64,000 nucleotides of DNA from Nitrospira sp. (GCA_005116745.1 SWDS01000010.1:504552-568551); one strand, 5' to 3'; positions 9,344 to 19,515 are shown, numbered from the stretch's first letter. Numbers and translations: made by a program. The notes: generated by a model not told the origin, from the letters alone.

Positions 9344-11995
9344 TCACACACCTCCCTTGGGGTCTTGAACCAGTTGATGAAGGAACTGCCGTTCCTCTGT
9401 TTCAGTTTCTACGTCGCCGTTCAGACGTGCAGCGAGTAATCGGTCGAGGATTTTCTTGAACTGCGGGCCTGGTTTCAACCCCATGGCTTTCAGGTCAGTG
9501 CCCGTCAGAATTGGCTTCACATGCTGATAGGTCGTGAGGAACGCTGAGACCTGGCGCTTGACTGTTTCCCCTTTGCTCTTCGCCATGAGGATTAAGAGCG
9601 TCTCATCGGATAGTCCAGACAAGAGATGGTAGACCTCTGCCGGTGTGAGGGGTCGTTTCGATGCGAGTCGACGGATCATGTTGTGACAGCTCACGCGGGC
9701 CATTTTGAGTTTGGTCGCTTCCTGTTCGGAAAATGGAAAGCGCTTGAGCAGGTCTTTCACAGCACGCTCGGGCAACAGCTCGAGCAGTCCCATCATGTAG
9801 ACCAACCAAACCTCCATCTGCCGATCCAGGTACAGGAGCCGGTACCAATCGACGGCTTCTTCCAGCGCGGCCAACAGTTGGTCCAACCGCTTGGACCAAC
9901 TCAGCTTCGGATGGATGAACTTCAAAAGATTGAGCTCCGCCAATCGCTTGATCGCCTGTTTCGATTCCCGTTCGCTGAACAGTAGTTTCAGCTCCTCCAG
10001 CAGACGGTGGCCAGATAATCGGTGAAACAGGTTCATCTTGACGGCGCCGGCGATCAACGCCGCCGTGTCCTTGCCCAAATGAAATCCAAACCGAGTTTCA
10101 AATCGGACAGCTCGGAATACCCGAGTTGGATCTTCGATAAAACTTAGTCCGTGCAAGACACGGATCACTTTGTCATTCAGATCTCGCTGCCCACCATAGA
10201 AATCCAGCACATCGCCGAAGCCCTTCCCGTTCAAGCGAACCGCCAAGGCATTGATCGTAAAGTCCCGTCGATACAGGTCTTTCTTGATGGAACCCTGTTC
10301 GACCGTCGGTAAGGCAGTGGGATACTCGTAATACTCTGTCCGTGCAGTGGCCACATCCAGCTTGAAACTCTCTGGCAACATCAGAATGGCTGTGCCGAAT
10401 CGCTCATGCACCTTGACCTTCGCCTGCAGCATGCCACCAAGCTTTCGCGCGAAGGCGATGCCATCGCCTTCGACCACGAGATCCAAATCCAGATTCTTGA
10501 TGCCCAGTAACAGGTCTCGTACGCAGCCGCCCACGACAAAGAGCGAAACCTCGCAGCGATCAGCTAAGTGACCCGCGTCTTCCAGCAAGGTCACCAAGCG
10601 ATGTGGCAAGCGGCTCTGTACGAGTCCCTTCACGTTGCGGCACGGCCCTCCGATCTCAACGTGAGCTTCGCCTGGACGCATCGTCCGCATTCGGGCAGCC
10701 TTCAATACATCGTCGTGTAGGGTCCGCAGCAGATCCGTTCTCGTAATGACGCCGACAATCTTCGTGTCTATGATAATCGGCACAAAGCGCTGATTGCGCT
10801 CGATCATGGCCGTTTCGATCTCATGAAATGGCGTGTCTGGCTGCGCGAGATAGGCATCGGTCTGCATGATGTCACGTACAGTCATCTTGCCCAGCCGATG
10901 AAACAAGGCTTTCTGAATCGACTCTCGGCTGACGATTCCGATGTACCGATCTTTTTCATCCAAGATTGGAAACACATTCAGCCCATAGGCCGTCATCCGC
11001 TGTCCTGCTTCGGTCACGCTGGTCTCGACCTCGATCGCTTTGACCGGGGTAGTCATAACATCCTGAGCCAGCAGAGTCGGACGATACTGTGTGGTCAGCA
11101 GCTGAACGACCTTCTCCTTGACTGCCGCAAGGGTTTGCCCTTTGACCGTGGCGGCTGCAGCCACGGCATGGCCTCCTCCTCCAAATTCCCGTGCGATCCA
11201 GCTGACGTCGATCTCAGGCCTGCGGCTTCTTCCGATCACTTCCACTCGGTCTGCCATCATCACTGCCACGACAATGGCATCGACCGCCTGTAATTCGGCG
11301 AGTCTATGCACAACGCCGGCTGCCTCTCCGCGGCAGCGGTCGATCGTGCTCGTGGCCACCAGGACCTTGCGGCCTTCCAGGTAATGCACGTCGCTGTGCT
11401 CTAAAAAGTCGTTCAGCAGCGCGACGGCATCTGCATCGAGGGGACGGAGCAACGTACTTGCCACCAGATTCAGGTCCGCGCCGGCTGCGACGAGAAACGC
11501 GCCGGCCTCAAAATCACGGCTGGTCGTCGAGGCGAAAACGAACGATCCGGTCTCTTCATAGAGGCCCAGGGCCATCACGGTCGCCTCGAACGGTGTCACG
11601 GGAATATGCCGCCGCCGAAGTTGTTCTATGAGAAGCGTCGTCGTGGCCCCGACCGATTCAATGACAGACTGTTTCGAACGGCCGGCGAGGGATGAGTCTG
11701 GTTCGGGGTGGTGATCGAACACCACAACTTCGACCGTCGGATTCTCGATGCACGATTTGAGCGTTCCGATCCTGTCGGGCTCTTGGGTATCGACAAGCAC
11801 GAGCCTAGTGATTTGAGAGAGCTCAATGTCCTTGAGTTTGCAGATATCGAGGTCGTGTACGGCGAGAAAGTTACGGACGGCCTCCTGGCCTCCAGCCGGC
11901 AGAACCAGCTTTGCCGCTGGGAAGAGTTTGCGCGCGGCAACCATCGAAGCAAGGCCATCGAAGTCCGCATTGCTATGCGTGGCGATGACGTCCAT
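9344..11995 (-). CDS. A/CCA-adding tRNA nucleotidyltransferase with DHH and CBS domains
   Basis: An 883-residue multidomain protein. The N-terminal DHH phosphoesterase domain (about 1-300) shows SNADFDGLAS, LVDTQEPDR and FDHHPEPDS, with a DHHA1-like GGGGHAVAAA near 270. A CBS pair follows (about 310-430), then a poly(A)-polymerase/tRNA nucleotidyltransferase head with VVGGCVRD and the DLDLVVEGD metal site (about 483-505), then the RNA-binding region. Similar three-part proteins are known in Aquifex- and Deinococcus-type bacteria, where they add A or CCA to tRNA 3' ends. Whether this one adds A only or the full CCA cannot be told from the sequence alone. Confidence 0.88.
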   Translation of the reverse strand: MDVIATHSNADFDGLASMVAARKLFPAAKLVLPAGGQEAVRNFLAVHDLDICKLKDIELSQITRLVLVDTQEPDRIGTLKSCIENPTVEVVVFDHHPEPDSSLAGRSKQSVIESVGATTTLLIEQLRRRHIPVTPFEATVMALGLYEETGSFVFASTTSRDFEAGAFLVAAGADLNLVASTLLRPLDADAVALLNDFLEHSDVHYLEGRKVLVATSTIDRCRGEAAGVVHRLAELQAVDAIVVAVMMADRVEVIGRSRRPEIDVSWIAREFGGGGHAVAAAATVKGQTLAAVKEKVVQLLTTQYRPTLLAQDVMTTPVKAIEVETSVTEAGQRMTAYGLNVFPILDEKDRYIGIVSRESIQKALFHRLGKMTVRDIMQTDAYLAQPDTPFHEIETAMIERNQRFVPIIIDTKIVGVITRTDLLRTLHDDVLKAARMRTMRPGEAHVEIGGPCRNVKGLVQSRLPHRLVTLLEDAGHLADRCEVSLFVVGGCVRDLLLGIKNLDLDLVVEGDGIAFARKLGGMLQAKVKVHERFGTAILMLPESFKLDVATARTEYYEYPTALPTVEQGSIKKDLYRRDFTINALAVRLNGKGFGDVLDFYGGQRDLNDKVIRVLHGLSFIEDPTRVFRAVRFETRFGFHLGKDTAALIAGAVKMNLFHRLSGHRLLEELKLLFSERESKQAIKRLAELNLLKFIHPKLSWSKRLDQLLAALEEAVDWYRLLYLDRQMEVWLVYMMGLLELLPERAVKDLLKRFPFSEQEATKLKMARVSCHNMIRRLASKRPLTPAEVYHLLSGLSDETLLILMAKSKGETVKRQVSAFLTTYQHVKPILTGTDLKAMGLKPGPQFKKILDRLLAARLNGDVETETEERQFLHQLVQDPKGGV

Positions 11996-12419
11996 GCGTA
12001 CATTCTAGCAGGGTCTTCACTTAGGCGAAACGAAAGCTTGCTAGGAGTACACACTACTCTCGGCCTCTGTATCACACCGATCCTGATGGGATTGGATACT
12101 CTGTAGGCGTGTTTGCTGATACGAGAGGCCAGCAGTCAGGTCGATCTGTGACTTATCCTCACGGTCTTTTCAGCATCCCTGATCTCCACGGCTGAATGAA
12201 TCACGTAGTAATGATTTCAGAAAAACGACGGACCGTTGTTTACAAAATCCACTTTACTTCGTCAAACAGTGGGTAAGGAAGCCCCCTACAGACGCCCTGA
12301 GTAATCGCGAGACTACTAGAATTCTGAAAAAAGCAGTTGCATTCGAAGTCTGGGAGTCAGGGATGGGCAGAGCACGGGGAGCACAGCTAATCTCAAGCTC
12401 AGAAATTGGAGAGCGACTA
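11996..12419. other. Divergent intergenic region
   Basis: About 420 bases between the start of the tRNA nucleotidyltransferase gene (minus) and the first lipoprotein (plus). It presumably holds both promoters. I found no tRNA, repeat or clear -35/-10 pair. The last ~50 bases before 12420 resemble those before the paralogous lipoprotein at 14791, so the duplication seems to include a piece of leader sequence. Confidence 0.4.
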
Positions 12420-13016
12420 ATGGATTCGATCATGCCCACGGGCAGCATCATGGCCACTTTACTCGTCGTTCTTTGTAGCTTCCCGGCCTGCAGCACTCCT
12501 CAGAATCTTGTCATCCACGAGTCAAAAGCTCTCTCGGTCGTTCTCCGCGAGATGCCGGCTGGGTACCCCTCGCTTGCTCCGTTTAACTACGCGCACATGA
12601 TACTACCCAAGGATGCATTAGCTATCCTGGAGTCGGTCAACTATGATGCCGACTCAATATTGCCGTTTTCACAAAGGCAGCGACAACCGGTATTTACCAG
12701 GCTTCAGGCAGAATTTTTGGCACCGGAATTATCAAAAGCGCTGAACCTCGCTCTCCCCCAAGAGGTTGCGGCGTTTATCGTGTCCGACCCTGAGAATCCT
12801 AATCAACACACGAAAGGTGTGGCGTTCGTGCACGGTGACGAATTGCATCTCATCATCGAAGAGCTGCACAAACCTGTGTATCGAGGACAAGGAAACACCT
12901 ATCAGCAGCAAACATCTAGATGGGAGTTACTTCCCGGCGACAAGCAACGGCACTATACGGGCCGTCCAGGAGGCAAGGGAGCGATAACGAACTGGGTCAT
13001 TACCCTTCTTCGATAA
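12420..13016 (+). CDS. Hypothetical lipoprotein, paralogue 1
   Basis: A 198-residue protein of unknown function. The ATG at 12420 gives a signal peptide ending in a lipobox-like CSFPACST, so lipid attachment near Cys-24 is likely. The mature part is clearly paralogous to the protein at 14791-15387. Shared blocks include LREMPAGYPSL, SLLPFSxxQRxxVFT, ALPQEV and DELHLIIEELHKPVY, plus a QQQTxRWEL tail. A third, more distant relative is at 22401. No enzymatic motif is recognised. It lies just upstream of ugd, with about 220 bases between them. A role at the inner leaflet of the outer membrane is inferred from the lipobox only. Confidence 0.8.
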   Translation: MDSIMPTGSIMATLLVVLCSFPACSTPQNLVIHESKALSVVLREMPAGYPSLAPFNYAHMILPKDALAILESVNYDADSILPFSQRQRQPVFTRLQAEFLAPELSKALNLALPQEVAAFIVSDPENPNQHTKGVAFVHGDELHLIIEELHKPVYRGQGNTYQQQTSRWELLPGDKQRHYTGRPGGKGAITNWVITLLR

Positions 13017-13237
13017 GGAATCGAGAAAGTATCGGCCTCGTTTTCTTAGCCGTATCGATGGTATCGATGTATGGGCACCCAGGTGGCGCGCGATCACACG
13101 AGTGACTCTTCGCCTGGGCACGCACTTGCTCGGCACCTTGTTTGCTCAACCGACCAGCTGGGATATCCGGTACAGGCACATATCGGCGGTTCTGCTATAC
13201 GCTCAAACAGTTGACGTCATGTCATGAGGAGGTGGTC

Positions 13238-14560
13238 ATGCACATCAGTGTCATTGGCAGCGGTTACGTCGGACTCGTCACCGGAGCCTGTTTTGCCGAA
13301 TTCGGCGTCCAGGTCACCTGCATGGATACCGACAGCCGAAGAATCGAGAAGCTTGAGAAAGGGGAGATCCCGTTTTATGAGCCGGGTCTCGCCGAACTGG
13401 TCGCCAAGGGTGTCAAAGAAGGCAGGTTGAGTTTCACTACGAATATCGCTCAAGCCGTTGAGAAAGCTCTAGCAATTTTTATCGCTGTCGGTACTCCTCC
13501 GAGCGCAGACGGGAGCGCCGACTTGTCGTTTGTGAAAGAGGTGGGAAAAGGCATCGCCCAGCATATGAGCAGCTACAAGGTCATCGTCACCAAATCGACC
13601 GTACCGGTCGGGACCGGGGAAACCATTCGGGAGGTCGTCAAGAAGACACAGAAATCGACCGTTCGGTTCGACATCGTCTCCAACCCGGAATTTCTTCGAG
13701 AAGGATCAGCCATCGAAGACTTCATGCGACCGAATCGCGTAGTAATCGGCACTGATAGCGACCAAGCCGTCGCCATCATGAAGGACCTGTATCGCCCACT
13801 CTATCTTATTGAAACGCCCATCGTTGTCACCGATGTGCAGACGGCTGAGTTGATTAAGTACGCGTCCAATGCATTCTTGGCAACGAAGATTTCGTTCATC
13901 AACGAAATCGCGAATCTGTGTGAAAAAGTTGGAGCCAATGTGCAGATGGTGGCGAAGGGGATGGGGCTTGACCATCGAATCGGGGCGAAGTTCCTTCATG
14001 CTGGCCCTGGCTTCGGGGGATCGTGTTTCCCCAAGGATTTGGCGGCGCTCATTCAGACAGGCGAACACAACGGGTATCCCATGCAGATTGCCTCAGCGGC
14101 CTCACGTGTCAACGATATCCAACGTGGACGGATGATTGATAAGATTCGGGAAGCGATTGGGGGACTGAAGGGGAAAACGTTGGCCTTTCTTGGCCTCTCG
14201 TTTAAGCCGAACACGAACGATCTCCGAGAGGCTCCGGCGTTAGCGATTGCCCGAGAACTTCTGACGGAAGGAGCCACGATTCGTGCGTATGACCCGGAGG
14301 CACTGACGGAAGCTTGCCAGCTGATACCTGAGCTCAAGGCTTGCCGAGATACCTACCAGGCTGCTGAAGGAGCTGATGCCCTGGTGATTATGACGGAGTG
14401 GAACGTGTTTCGAAACCTCGACTTCGAGAAGCTGAAGTCGGTTATGCGGATGCCCCTCGTGATCGACCTTCGGAACGTCTATGATTCCGAACGCGTCGCG
14501 GCCACCGGGTTCACGCATGTCTCGGTGGGGCGTCCGGCACGGAGTCCTCAGAGCCGCTGA
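13238..14560 (+). CDS. ugd: UDP-glucose 6-dehydrogenase
   Basis: Oxidises UDP-glucose to UDP-glucuronate with two NAD+, supplying uronic acid for surface polysaccharides. The 440-residue protein starts at the ATG at 13238 behind a GAGGAGG ribosome-binding site. It shows the N-terminal Rossmann motif GSGYVGLVTG, the middle helical domain, and the active-site cysteine in GFGGSCFPKDL (about residue 260), followed by the C-terminal UDP-binding domain (LGLSFKPNTNDLRE). It sits between two paralogous lipoprotein genes. The product could feed the glycan operon that begins at 26453, which is an inference from function. Confidence 0.95.
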   Translation: MHISVIGSGYVGLVTGACFAEFGVQVTCMDTDSRRIEKLEKGEIPFYEPGLAELVAKGVKEGRLSFTTNIAQAVEKALAIFIAVGTPPSADGSADLSFVKEVGKGIAQHMSSYKVIVTKSTVPVGTGETIREVVKKTQKSTVRFDIVSNPEFLREGSAIEDFMRPNRVVIGTDSDQAVAIMKDLYRPLYLIETPIVVTDVQTAELIKYASNAFLATKISFINEIANLCEKVGANVQMVAKGMGLDHRIGAKFLHAGPGFGGSCFPKDLAALIQTGEHNGYPMQIASAASRVNDIQRGRMIDKIREAIGGLKGKTLAFLGLSFKPNTNDLREAPALAIARELLTEGATIRAYDPEALTEACQLIPELKACRDTYQAAEGADALVIMTEWNVFRNLDFEKLKSVMRMPLVIDLRNVYDSERVAATGFTHVSVGRPARSPQSR

Positions 14561-14790
14561 AGGGATCTTAGGTAAAGAGGGTTCACAGTTTCAAGAGCGT
14601 GTGGGATGCCGTGGCCGATATCTCGGAACCGGCCGCGAATTGCGTGCACGATCTGATCTCATGCGACAGATCACCGCTGTGATTGAGGCCAATGGGTTGC
14701 CCCAGACGGAAGTAGGCGCCACATGTGCGGTCACGCAGCCGCAGAACAAAGCGCAGCCCAGCTCAACGTTCAGAAATTGGGAGACGAGTG

Positions 14791-15387
14791 ATGGAATCGA
14801 TCACGGCAAAGTGTGGGCTAGCGATGGCTTCAGTTCTTACCCTTTGCAGTTTCCAAGCCTGCCAGACTCACCCCCATCGCGCAATTCATCAAACTAAGGT
14901 ACTCACGATTACGCTCCGCGAGATGCCGGCCGGATACCCATCACTCGAACCATACAACCACCCGTACGCGATACAACCTCAAGAGACCTCCGATATGCTG
15001 GGGGCCTTTGATTATGAAGCTCGTTCACTCCTCCCGTTTTCACGAGGACAGCGACACCATGTATTTACAGAACATCAGAGGGGACTCTTGGGATCTGCGC
15101 TATCCGAAGCGTTGGGCGTCGCTCTACCGCAAGAAGTCGTCGCATTTAGCGTGGCTGATAAAAAGAAGCCCGACCACCGCACGAAAGGCTTCGTATTCGT
15201 TCTCCATGATGAGCTGCATCTGATCATTGAAGAGCTGCACAAGCCTGTGTATCAAGGAGAAGAAAACACCTATCAGCAGCAAACACCTAGGTGGGAGTTG
15301 CATCCAGGCGTTAAACAACGGCATTATGCAAAACGTCCAGATGGAAAGGGTGGGATCACCAACTGGATCATTATCCCGCTTCGATAG
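14791..15387 (+). CDS. Hypothetical lipoprotein, paralogue 2
   Basis: A 198-residue paralogue of the protein at 12420, exactly the same length. The signal peptide ends in the lipobox-like CSFQACQTH. Most of the mature sequence aligns with paralogue 1, including LREMPAGYPSL, DELHLIIEELHKPVYQG and the basic C-terminus ending ITNWIIIPLR. The leader bases TCAGAAATTGGGAGACG before the ATG are also shared with paralogue 1. It is probably the first gene of an operon, with the porin starting 13 bases after its stop. No function is assigned. Being linked to a porin and a binding protein suggests an envelope role in uptake or sensing. Confidence 0.8.
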   Translation: MESITAKCGLAMASVLTLCSFQACQTHPHRAIHQTKVLTITLREMPAGYPSLEPYNHPYAIQPQETSDMLGAFDYEARSLLPFSRGQRHHVFTEHQRGLLGSALSEALGVALPQEVVAFSVADKKKPDHRTKGFVFVLHDELHLIIEELHKPVYQGEENTYQQQTPRWELHPGVKQRHYAKRPDGKGGITNWIIIPLR

Positions 15388-15400
15388 GGAGCTATATGGC

Positions 15401-16702
15401 ATGAGCGCGCTTCAACTTCGGTATCATGTATGCAGTGACGAATGGCCTCCCATATCGTATGCGGTCGTGCTTGTAGTTCTTCTGATTTGCATACTCTTTC
15501 CGAGCGCGTTGTTTGCTCAAGCCGCAAACCAGCCGGTCGGAATGCCAAAGGAAGAAACAATCGACAAGCTGAAAGAACGGCTCCAGCAGATGGAGGAACA
15601 GCATCAAAAAGAACTGACGGAATTGAAAGACCGTCTCGCGGTCGTAGAAAAACAACAAAGCAGTTTATCGGATGAGCTTGTCCAGAACATCCGAGTCGGC
15701 GCGTACGGTGCCGTGGCTTTTGAAAGTTTCAGGGACCGACGTACGACCCATGACGGCAACTTCGAAGTCTTGCTTTCTGGGAATTTCCATGACCGGATTC
15801 GTATCTATACCGAACTTGATTTGGGCCTCCCGAATGGGACGGCTGAGGCAGAACAGGCCTACGTCGATCTTCTCCTTGCTCAAGCATTCAACGTGCGTGC
15901 CGGTGTGCTGTTGATTCCGTTCGGAAAATTCAACCTCGATCACTTCGATCCTCGCCGAGACCTCACCCGCCCGCCTTCCGTCGCACGGCTCGTGACCCCC
16001 ACCAACTGGGCCGATTTGGGATTCAGCATGTTCGGTTTGCTGCCGATCTCGGAGAACGTCAAAGCCACCTACGAAGTTCAGGTGATTAACGGGCTGACGA
16101 ATGGGTTTACTGCAGTTTCGGCAAGCAGCCCGGACGGCGGCCTCCGTAACGCACGAACAGGATTGCGCACCGATAATAACGGTGATAAAGCCGTTGTCGG
16201 CCGGGGAACCCTCAAATTTTTCGACCAGTACGAAGTTGGATTTTCTGGATATCGTGGAGCGTACAAGCCTGGCTCTAACGATCTGATCACCGGTATGGCC
16301 TTTGATGCTGAATTCCGGCCTCGCAATGTGACTCTCTGGGAAAATTTTGTCTTGCGGGGAGAATTCGCGCGCTTTGACATTCAAGGATCAACGACGCCAT
16401 CAAGCTTATGGGGATACTATCTCCAGCTGACCTACCGTTTCTGGCCCTCGGTGTTGAACTCGACCATTCTCGGGCGCCATTTCAATAATCCGACGTTTGC
16501 TCTCGTCGGGCTCTATGGCCGTACGAAGATCAATACCGCCGCGAGCCCCACGGGGAGTCAGACCGGTGAGCAGTTTATTATCGGCTTCAACTACCGCCCG
16601 GTCGAAGATTACGTCTTCAAGGCAGAGTATCAATTCAATCACGGCCAGTTCAATCAAACTCCCTCCGACGGATTTCTCACATCCATCGCGTGGATCTTCT
16701 AA
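15401..16702 (+). CDS. Outer-membrane porin, phosphate-selective-porin-like
   Basis: A 433-residue protein with a signal peptide (hydrophobic stretch about 21-43, ending ALFAQA). A coiled-coil follows (about 50-85, rich in KERLQQMEEQ heptads), then a beta-barrel of alternating strands that ends in aromatic AWIF, the usual C-terminal outer-membrane signature. The barrel segments FGKFNLDHFDPRRDLTRP and WADLGFSMFG resemble phosphate-selective or similar porins. It starts behind GGGAG at an ATG 13 bases after lipoprotein 2, and is followed 10 bases later by a PstS-like gene. Substrate is inferred only from that neighbour. Confidence 0.8.
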   Translation: MSALQLRYHVCSDEWPPISYAVVLVVLLICILFPSALFAQAANQPVGMPKEETIDKLKERLQQMEEQHQKELTELKDRLAVVEKQQSSLSDELVQNIRVGAYGAVAFESFRDRRTTHDGNFEVLLSGNFHDRIRIYTELDLGLPNGTAEAEQAYVDLLLAQAFNVRAGVLLIPFGKFNLDHFDPRRDLTRPPSVARLVTPTNWADLGFSMFGLLPISENVKATYEVQVINGLTNGFTAVSASSPDGGLRNARTGLRTDNNGDKAVVGRGTLKFFDQYEVGFSGYRGAYKPGSNDLITGMAFDAEFRPRNVTLWENFVLRGEFARFDIQGSTTPSSLWGYYLQLTYRFWPSVLNSTILGRHFNNPTFALVGLYGRTKINTAASPTGSQTGEQFIIGFNYRPVEDYVFKAEYQFNHGQFNQTPSDGFLTSIAWIF

Positions 16703-16712
16703 CGGCTCGCCC

Positions 16713-17171
16713 ATGGACTGCCCACTCGCTATGTTGAAGTGCTGGGCGGAGGCGCTAGCGATCGCCTTCGCCCTCTGCCTCTGTGCGACGCTCGCCCATG
16801 CTGAATCCCTCGCGGTGATCGTCAACAAGAATAACCCCAACAGCTCGTTAAGCACGACGACCGTCGCCAGCATGTATCGGGGAGAGAGTCTTCATTGGCC
16901 AGGGGGCGACAGAATTAAATTGGTCAATCGTGAAATTTCAGCTGAGACGAGAAAGGGGTTTTACCTTCAAGTCTTGAATGCCAAACCAGATCAAGTCTTT
17001 TACCGCCAAGGCACGCCGATTCCTGTGCAGAGCGTGATCGAGCGGTCGGACGACGCCGTCTTGCGTTTTGTCGGCACGATCGAAGGCGCGATCGGGTATG
17101 TCAGTTTGTCACGGTACAGGCAGATCGATGACGGCCTCACGAAAGTCATTCTGATTGTCGAGAGTCCATAA
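16713..17171 (+). CDS. Small PstS-like periplasmic binding protein
   Basis: A 152-residue protein with a signal peptide ending TLAHA. The mature part resembles the short phosphate-ABC-transporter substrate-binding-like family: ESLAVIVNKNNP at the start, the LSTTTVASMYRGE block, and GTIEGAIGYVSLSR near the end. It is about half the length of a full PstS, and no ABC transporter permease lies nearby. The gene is inside the porin/histidine-kinase operon, 10 bases from each neighbour. It could act as a ligand-sensing partner for the kinase rather than in transport, which is an inference. Confidence 0.78.
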   Translation: MDCPLAMLKCWAEALAIAFALCLCATLAHAESLAVIVNKNNPNSSLSTTTVASMYRGESLHWPGGDRIKLVNREISAETRKGFYLQVLNAKPDQVFYRQGTPIPVQSVIERSDDAVLRFVGTIEGAIGYVSLSRYRQIDDGLTKVILIVESP

Positions 17172-17181
17172 TGAGACCGTC

Positions 17182-19419
17182 ATGTTGATTCCACGGTTGC
17201 TTACACACTCACTGTCACACAAGGTGATGGCTCTCTTTTGCGCCGTCTTCATATGTGCCATCTCCGGTTTGACCTATTTCGCGTATAGCTCCAGCCGCAA
17301 TGCCATGTTCCAGGAGTTCAAAATACGAGGGCGGACCATCGTTAAAACTATCGCATCACAAGCCCGATCGCATTTTCGCGAACAAGATGTGGAAGAGTTG
17401 ACCTCTCTTCTGCAATCCCTTGGTGAGGGCGAGGATGTCGTGGCTATTCTGGCCTATCGGTCGTCAAAAACGCTGTGGCTCGAGTTCTCTGGTATTCAGC
17501 TCACGGTCGAGGATCTGGATTTTATGGAGACAGAGGAGGTGTGGGAGAAAGATAGGATCCTCACAAAAGGGTTTCCTGTTTCGGAGTTCGGAAGCATGGT
17601 GGTCGATGTGGGGAACCCGACCATGAACGCTAGCCGGTTCACTCCCTCACCGATCGGATGGGTCAGGCTCTTCCTCGATCGGCGCGCGCTTGAACAACGG
17701 CTCAATACCCTGATCATCCAAACTCTGGTGACCAGCCTGCTCATAACCATGGTCGGAGGCGGTGTATTTATTCTGTTGCTCCGACGATCTCTTCATATCA
17801 TTGGTCCCCTCACTGAAGCGACGAAGAAAGTTGCGGAGGGAGATTTGTACACGACCGTTCCTGTCTCCAGCAATGATGAGTTGGGCGAACTCGCGAACTG
17901 CTTCAACCGCATGACCGAGCAGTTATTACAGACCACCGTGTCTAAAAACTATGTGGACAACGTCATTCGTTCCATGACGGATATTTTGATTGTGTTCAAT
18001 CCGGATGGCACGATCCGCAGTGTCAACCACGCTGCTCTGAATCTACTCGGGTACGAGGAACAGGAGTTATTGGGGCAAGGCGCTCACGTCCTTTTCCCCT
18101 CGAATGAAAACCCACTGGGTGGGACGACGTATCAGGAGATCCTCAGGCATGGTTCGATTCATCAGATTACAACAACCTACCTCACAAAAGATGGCCGTGC
18201 TGTCCCAGTGCTGTTCTCCGCCGCTGTGATGCAGAACGAGGACGGAAGCACGCAGGGCATCGCGTGTGTCGCCAAGGATATGACGGAGCTGAAGCAGCAG
18301 GAGGAGCAGCTTCGTTTGCAAGGCACGGCGCTCGAATCCGCCGCGAATGCGGTCATGATTATGGACCGATCTGGGCGCATCACTTGGGTGAATCCCTCCT
18401 TCACCGTGTTGACCGGCTATTCCTATGGAGAAGTAATCGGCCGGGATATCCGCAATCTGACATCTGATCGACAAGACCAGCCCTTCTATCAGAAACAGTG
18501 GCAGATGATCATGAACGGGAAAGTGTGGCATGGTGAGAGCACCAATCGGAAGAAGGATGGACGCCTCTACACAGAAGAGGAAACGATCACTCCCGTCCGC
18601 GACCGGAACGGTGGGATCAGTCATTTTGTCAGCATTAAACAGGATGTCACAAAGCGAAAAGAAGCGGTTGACACGATGCAGGATGCCCACCAGAAACTGA
18701 AAGCGCTCGACCAGTTGCGGTCGCAATTTTTTGCCGACATCAGCCATGAGCTCAGGACCCCCTTGACCGTCATCAGAGGCGAAGCTGAAGTGACACTCAG
18801 AGGGAAGGAGAAGCCGATCTCGGAGTATCGGACCACATTGGAACGGATTGTCCAATTGTCCAACCAATTGAACAAGCTGGTTGGTGATATCCTGTTTTTG
18901 GCTCGGTCTGAATCAGGGACTCTGCAGATCGATCTGAAGCCCACATCGCTGTCGGTCATTCTTGACGAAGTATGCCAGGAGACGAATATTCTCGCTCGAT
19001 CACGAAGTATGAGCGCTACGCGTGAAGGGGCGTCGCATGATGCAATCGTGCAGGGAGACCCAGAACGGCTCAAACAGTTGTTTATGATCCTCACAGACAA
19101 TGCCATCAAATACGGACGGCCAGGTGGCCGTATTGTGATGCGTCTAGAGAGCAAGAACGAAGCAGCACGCGTGACCATCACCGATGACGGGCTTGGAATT
19201 CCTGGCGCCGATCTTCCGCATGTCTTCAAGCGAGCCTATCGAGTCTGGCGGGGCCGTCCCTCGGCAGTCGGCGGAGCAGGGCTCGGCCTTCCGATCGCCA
19301 AATGGATCGCCGAGGCGCACCATGGAACAATCTCCATCGCAAGCGCTCTGGATCGGGGAACCACCGTCACCGTTGAATGTCCACTGTCTGGATCCCAGCT
19401 CTCCCGAGCGGATAGATAG
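17182..19419 (+). CDS. Membrane sensor histidine kinase (HAMP-PAS-PAS)
   Basis: A 745-residue kinase. TM1 lies at about 14-36 and TM2 at about 182-205, flanking a ~145-residue periplasmic sensor. Then come HAMP (about 207-260), two PAS domains (about 270-510, with DITKRKE-type PAC ends), a HisKA box FFADISHELRTPLT with the phospho-accepting His, and an HATPase domain with N box TDNAIKYG and G boxes DDGLGIP and GGAGLGLPIAK. I chose the ATG at 17182 over an in-frame TTG at 17155, because 17182 clears the preceding stop. Its likely partner is the regulator at 19516. Confidence 0.93.
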   Translation: MLIPRLLTHSLSHKVMALFCAVFICAISGLTYFAYSSSRNAMFQEFKIRGRTIVKTIASQARSHFREQDVEELTSLLQSLGEGEDVVAILAYRSSKTLWLEFSGIQLTVEDLDFMETEEVWEKDRILTKGFPVSEFGSMVVDVGNPTMNASRFTPSPIGWVRLFLDRRALEQRLNTLIIQTLVTSLLITMVGGGVFILLLRRSLHIIGPLTEATKKVAEGDLYTTVPVSSNDELGELANCFNRMTEQLLQTTVSKNYVDNVIRSMTDILIVFNPDGTIRSVNHAALNLLGYEEQELLGQGAHVLFPSNENPLGGTTYQEILRHGSIHQITTTYLTKDGRAVPVLFSAAVMQNEDGSTQGIACVAKDMTELKQQEEQLRLQGTALESAANAVMIMDRSGRITWVNPSFTVLTGYSYGEVIGRDIRNLTSDRQDQPFYQKQWQMIMNGKVWHGESTNRKKDGRLYTEEETITPVRDRNGGISHFVSIKQDVTKRKEAVDTMQDAHQKLKALDQLRSQFFADISHELRTPLTVIRGEAEVTLRGKEKPISEYRTTLERIVQLSNQLNKLVGDILFLARSESGTLQIDLKPTSLSVILDEVCQETNILARSRSMSATREGASHDAIVQGDPERLKQLFMILTDNAIKYGRPGGRIVMRLESKNEAARVTITDDGLGIPGADLPHVFKRAYRVWRGRPSAVGGAGLGLPIAKWIAEAHHGTISIASALDRGTTVTVECPLSGSQLSRADR

Positions 19420-19515
19420 GATTACTGTGATCCCTAAAAACACGATCATGTGTTTACGAAACTCCACCGCATTCGTCAAAAAGCTATCCACTCCCCTGAC
19501 AGAGAGAAATGATCT

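Noticed and set aside
15665-16384. A 239-codon frame on the minus strand within the porin gene
   Set aside because: The plus-strand porin has a signal peptide, barrel pattern and operon context; the minus frame has none.
18067-18867. A 266-codon minus-strand frame in the histidine kinase gene
   Set aside because: The plus-strand frame carries complete kinase motifs, so this is a shadow.
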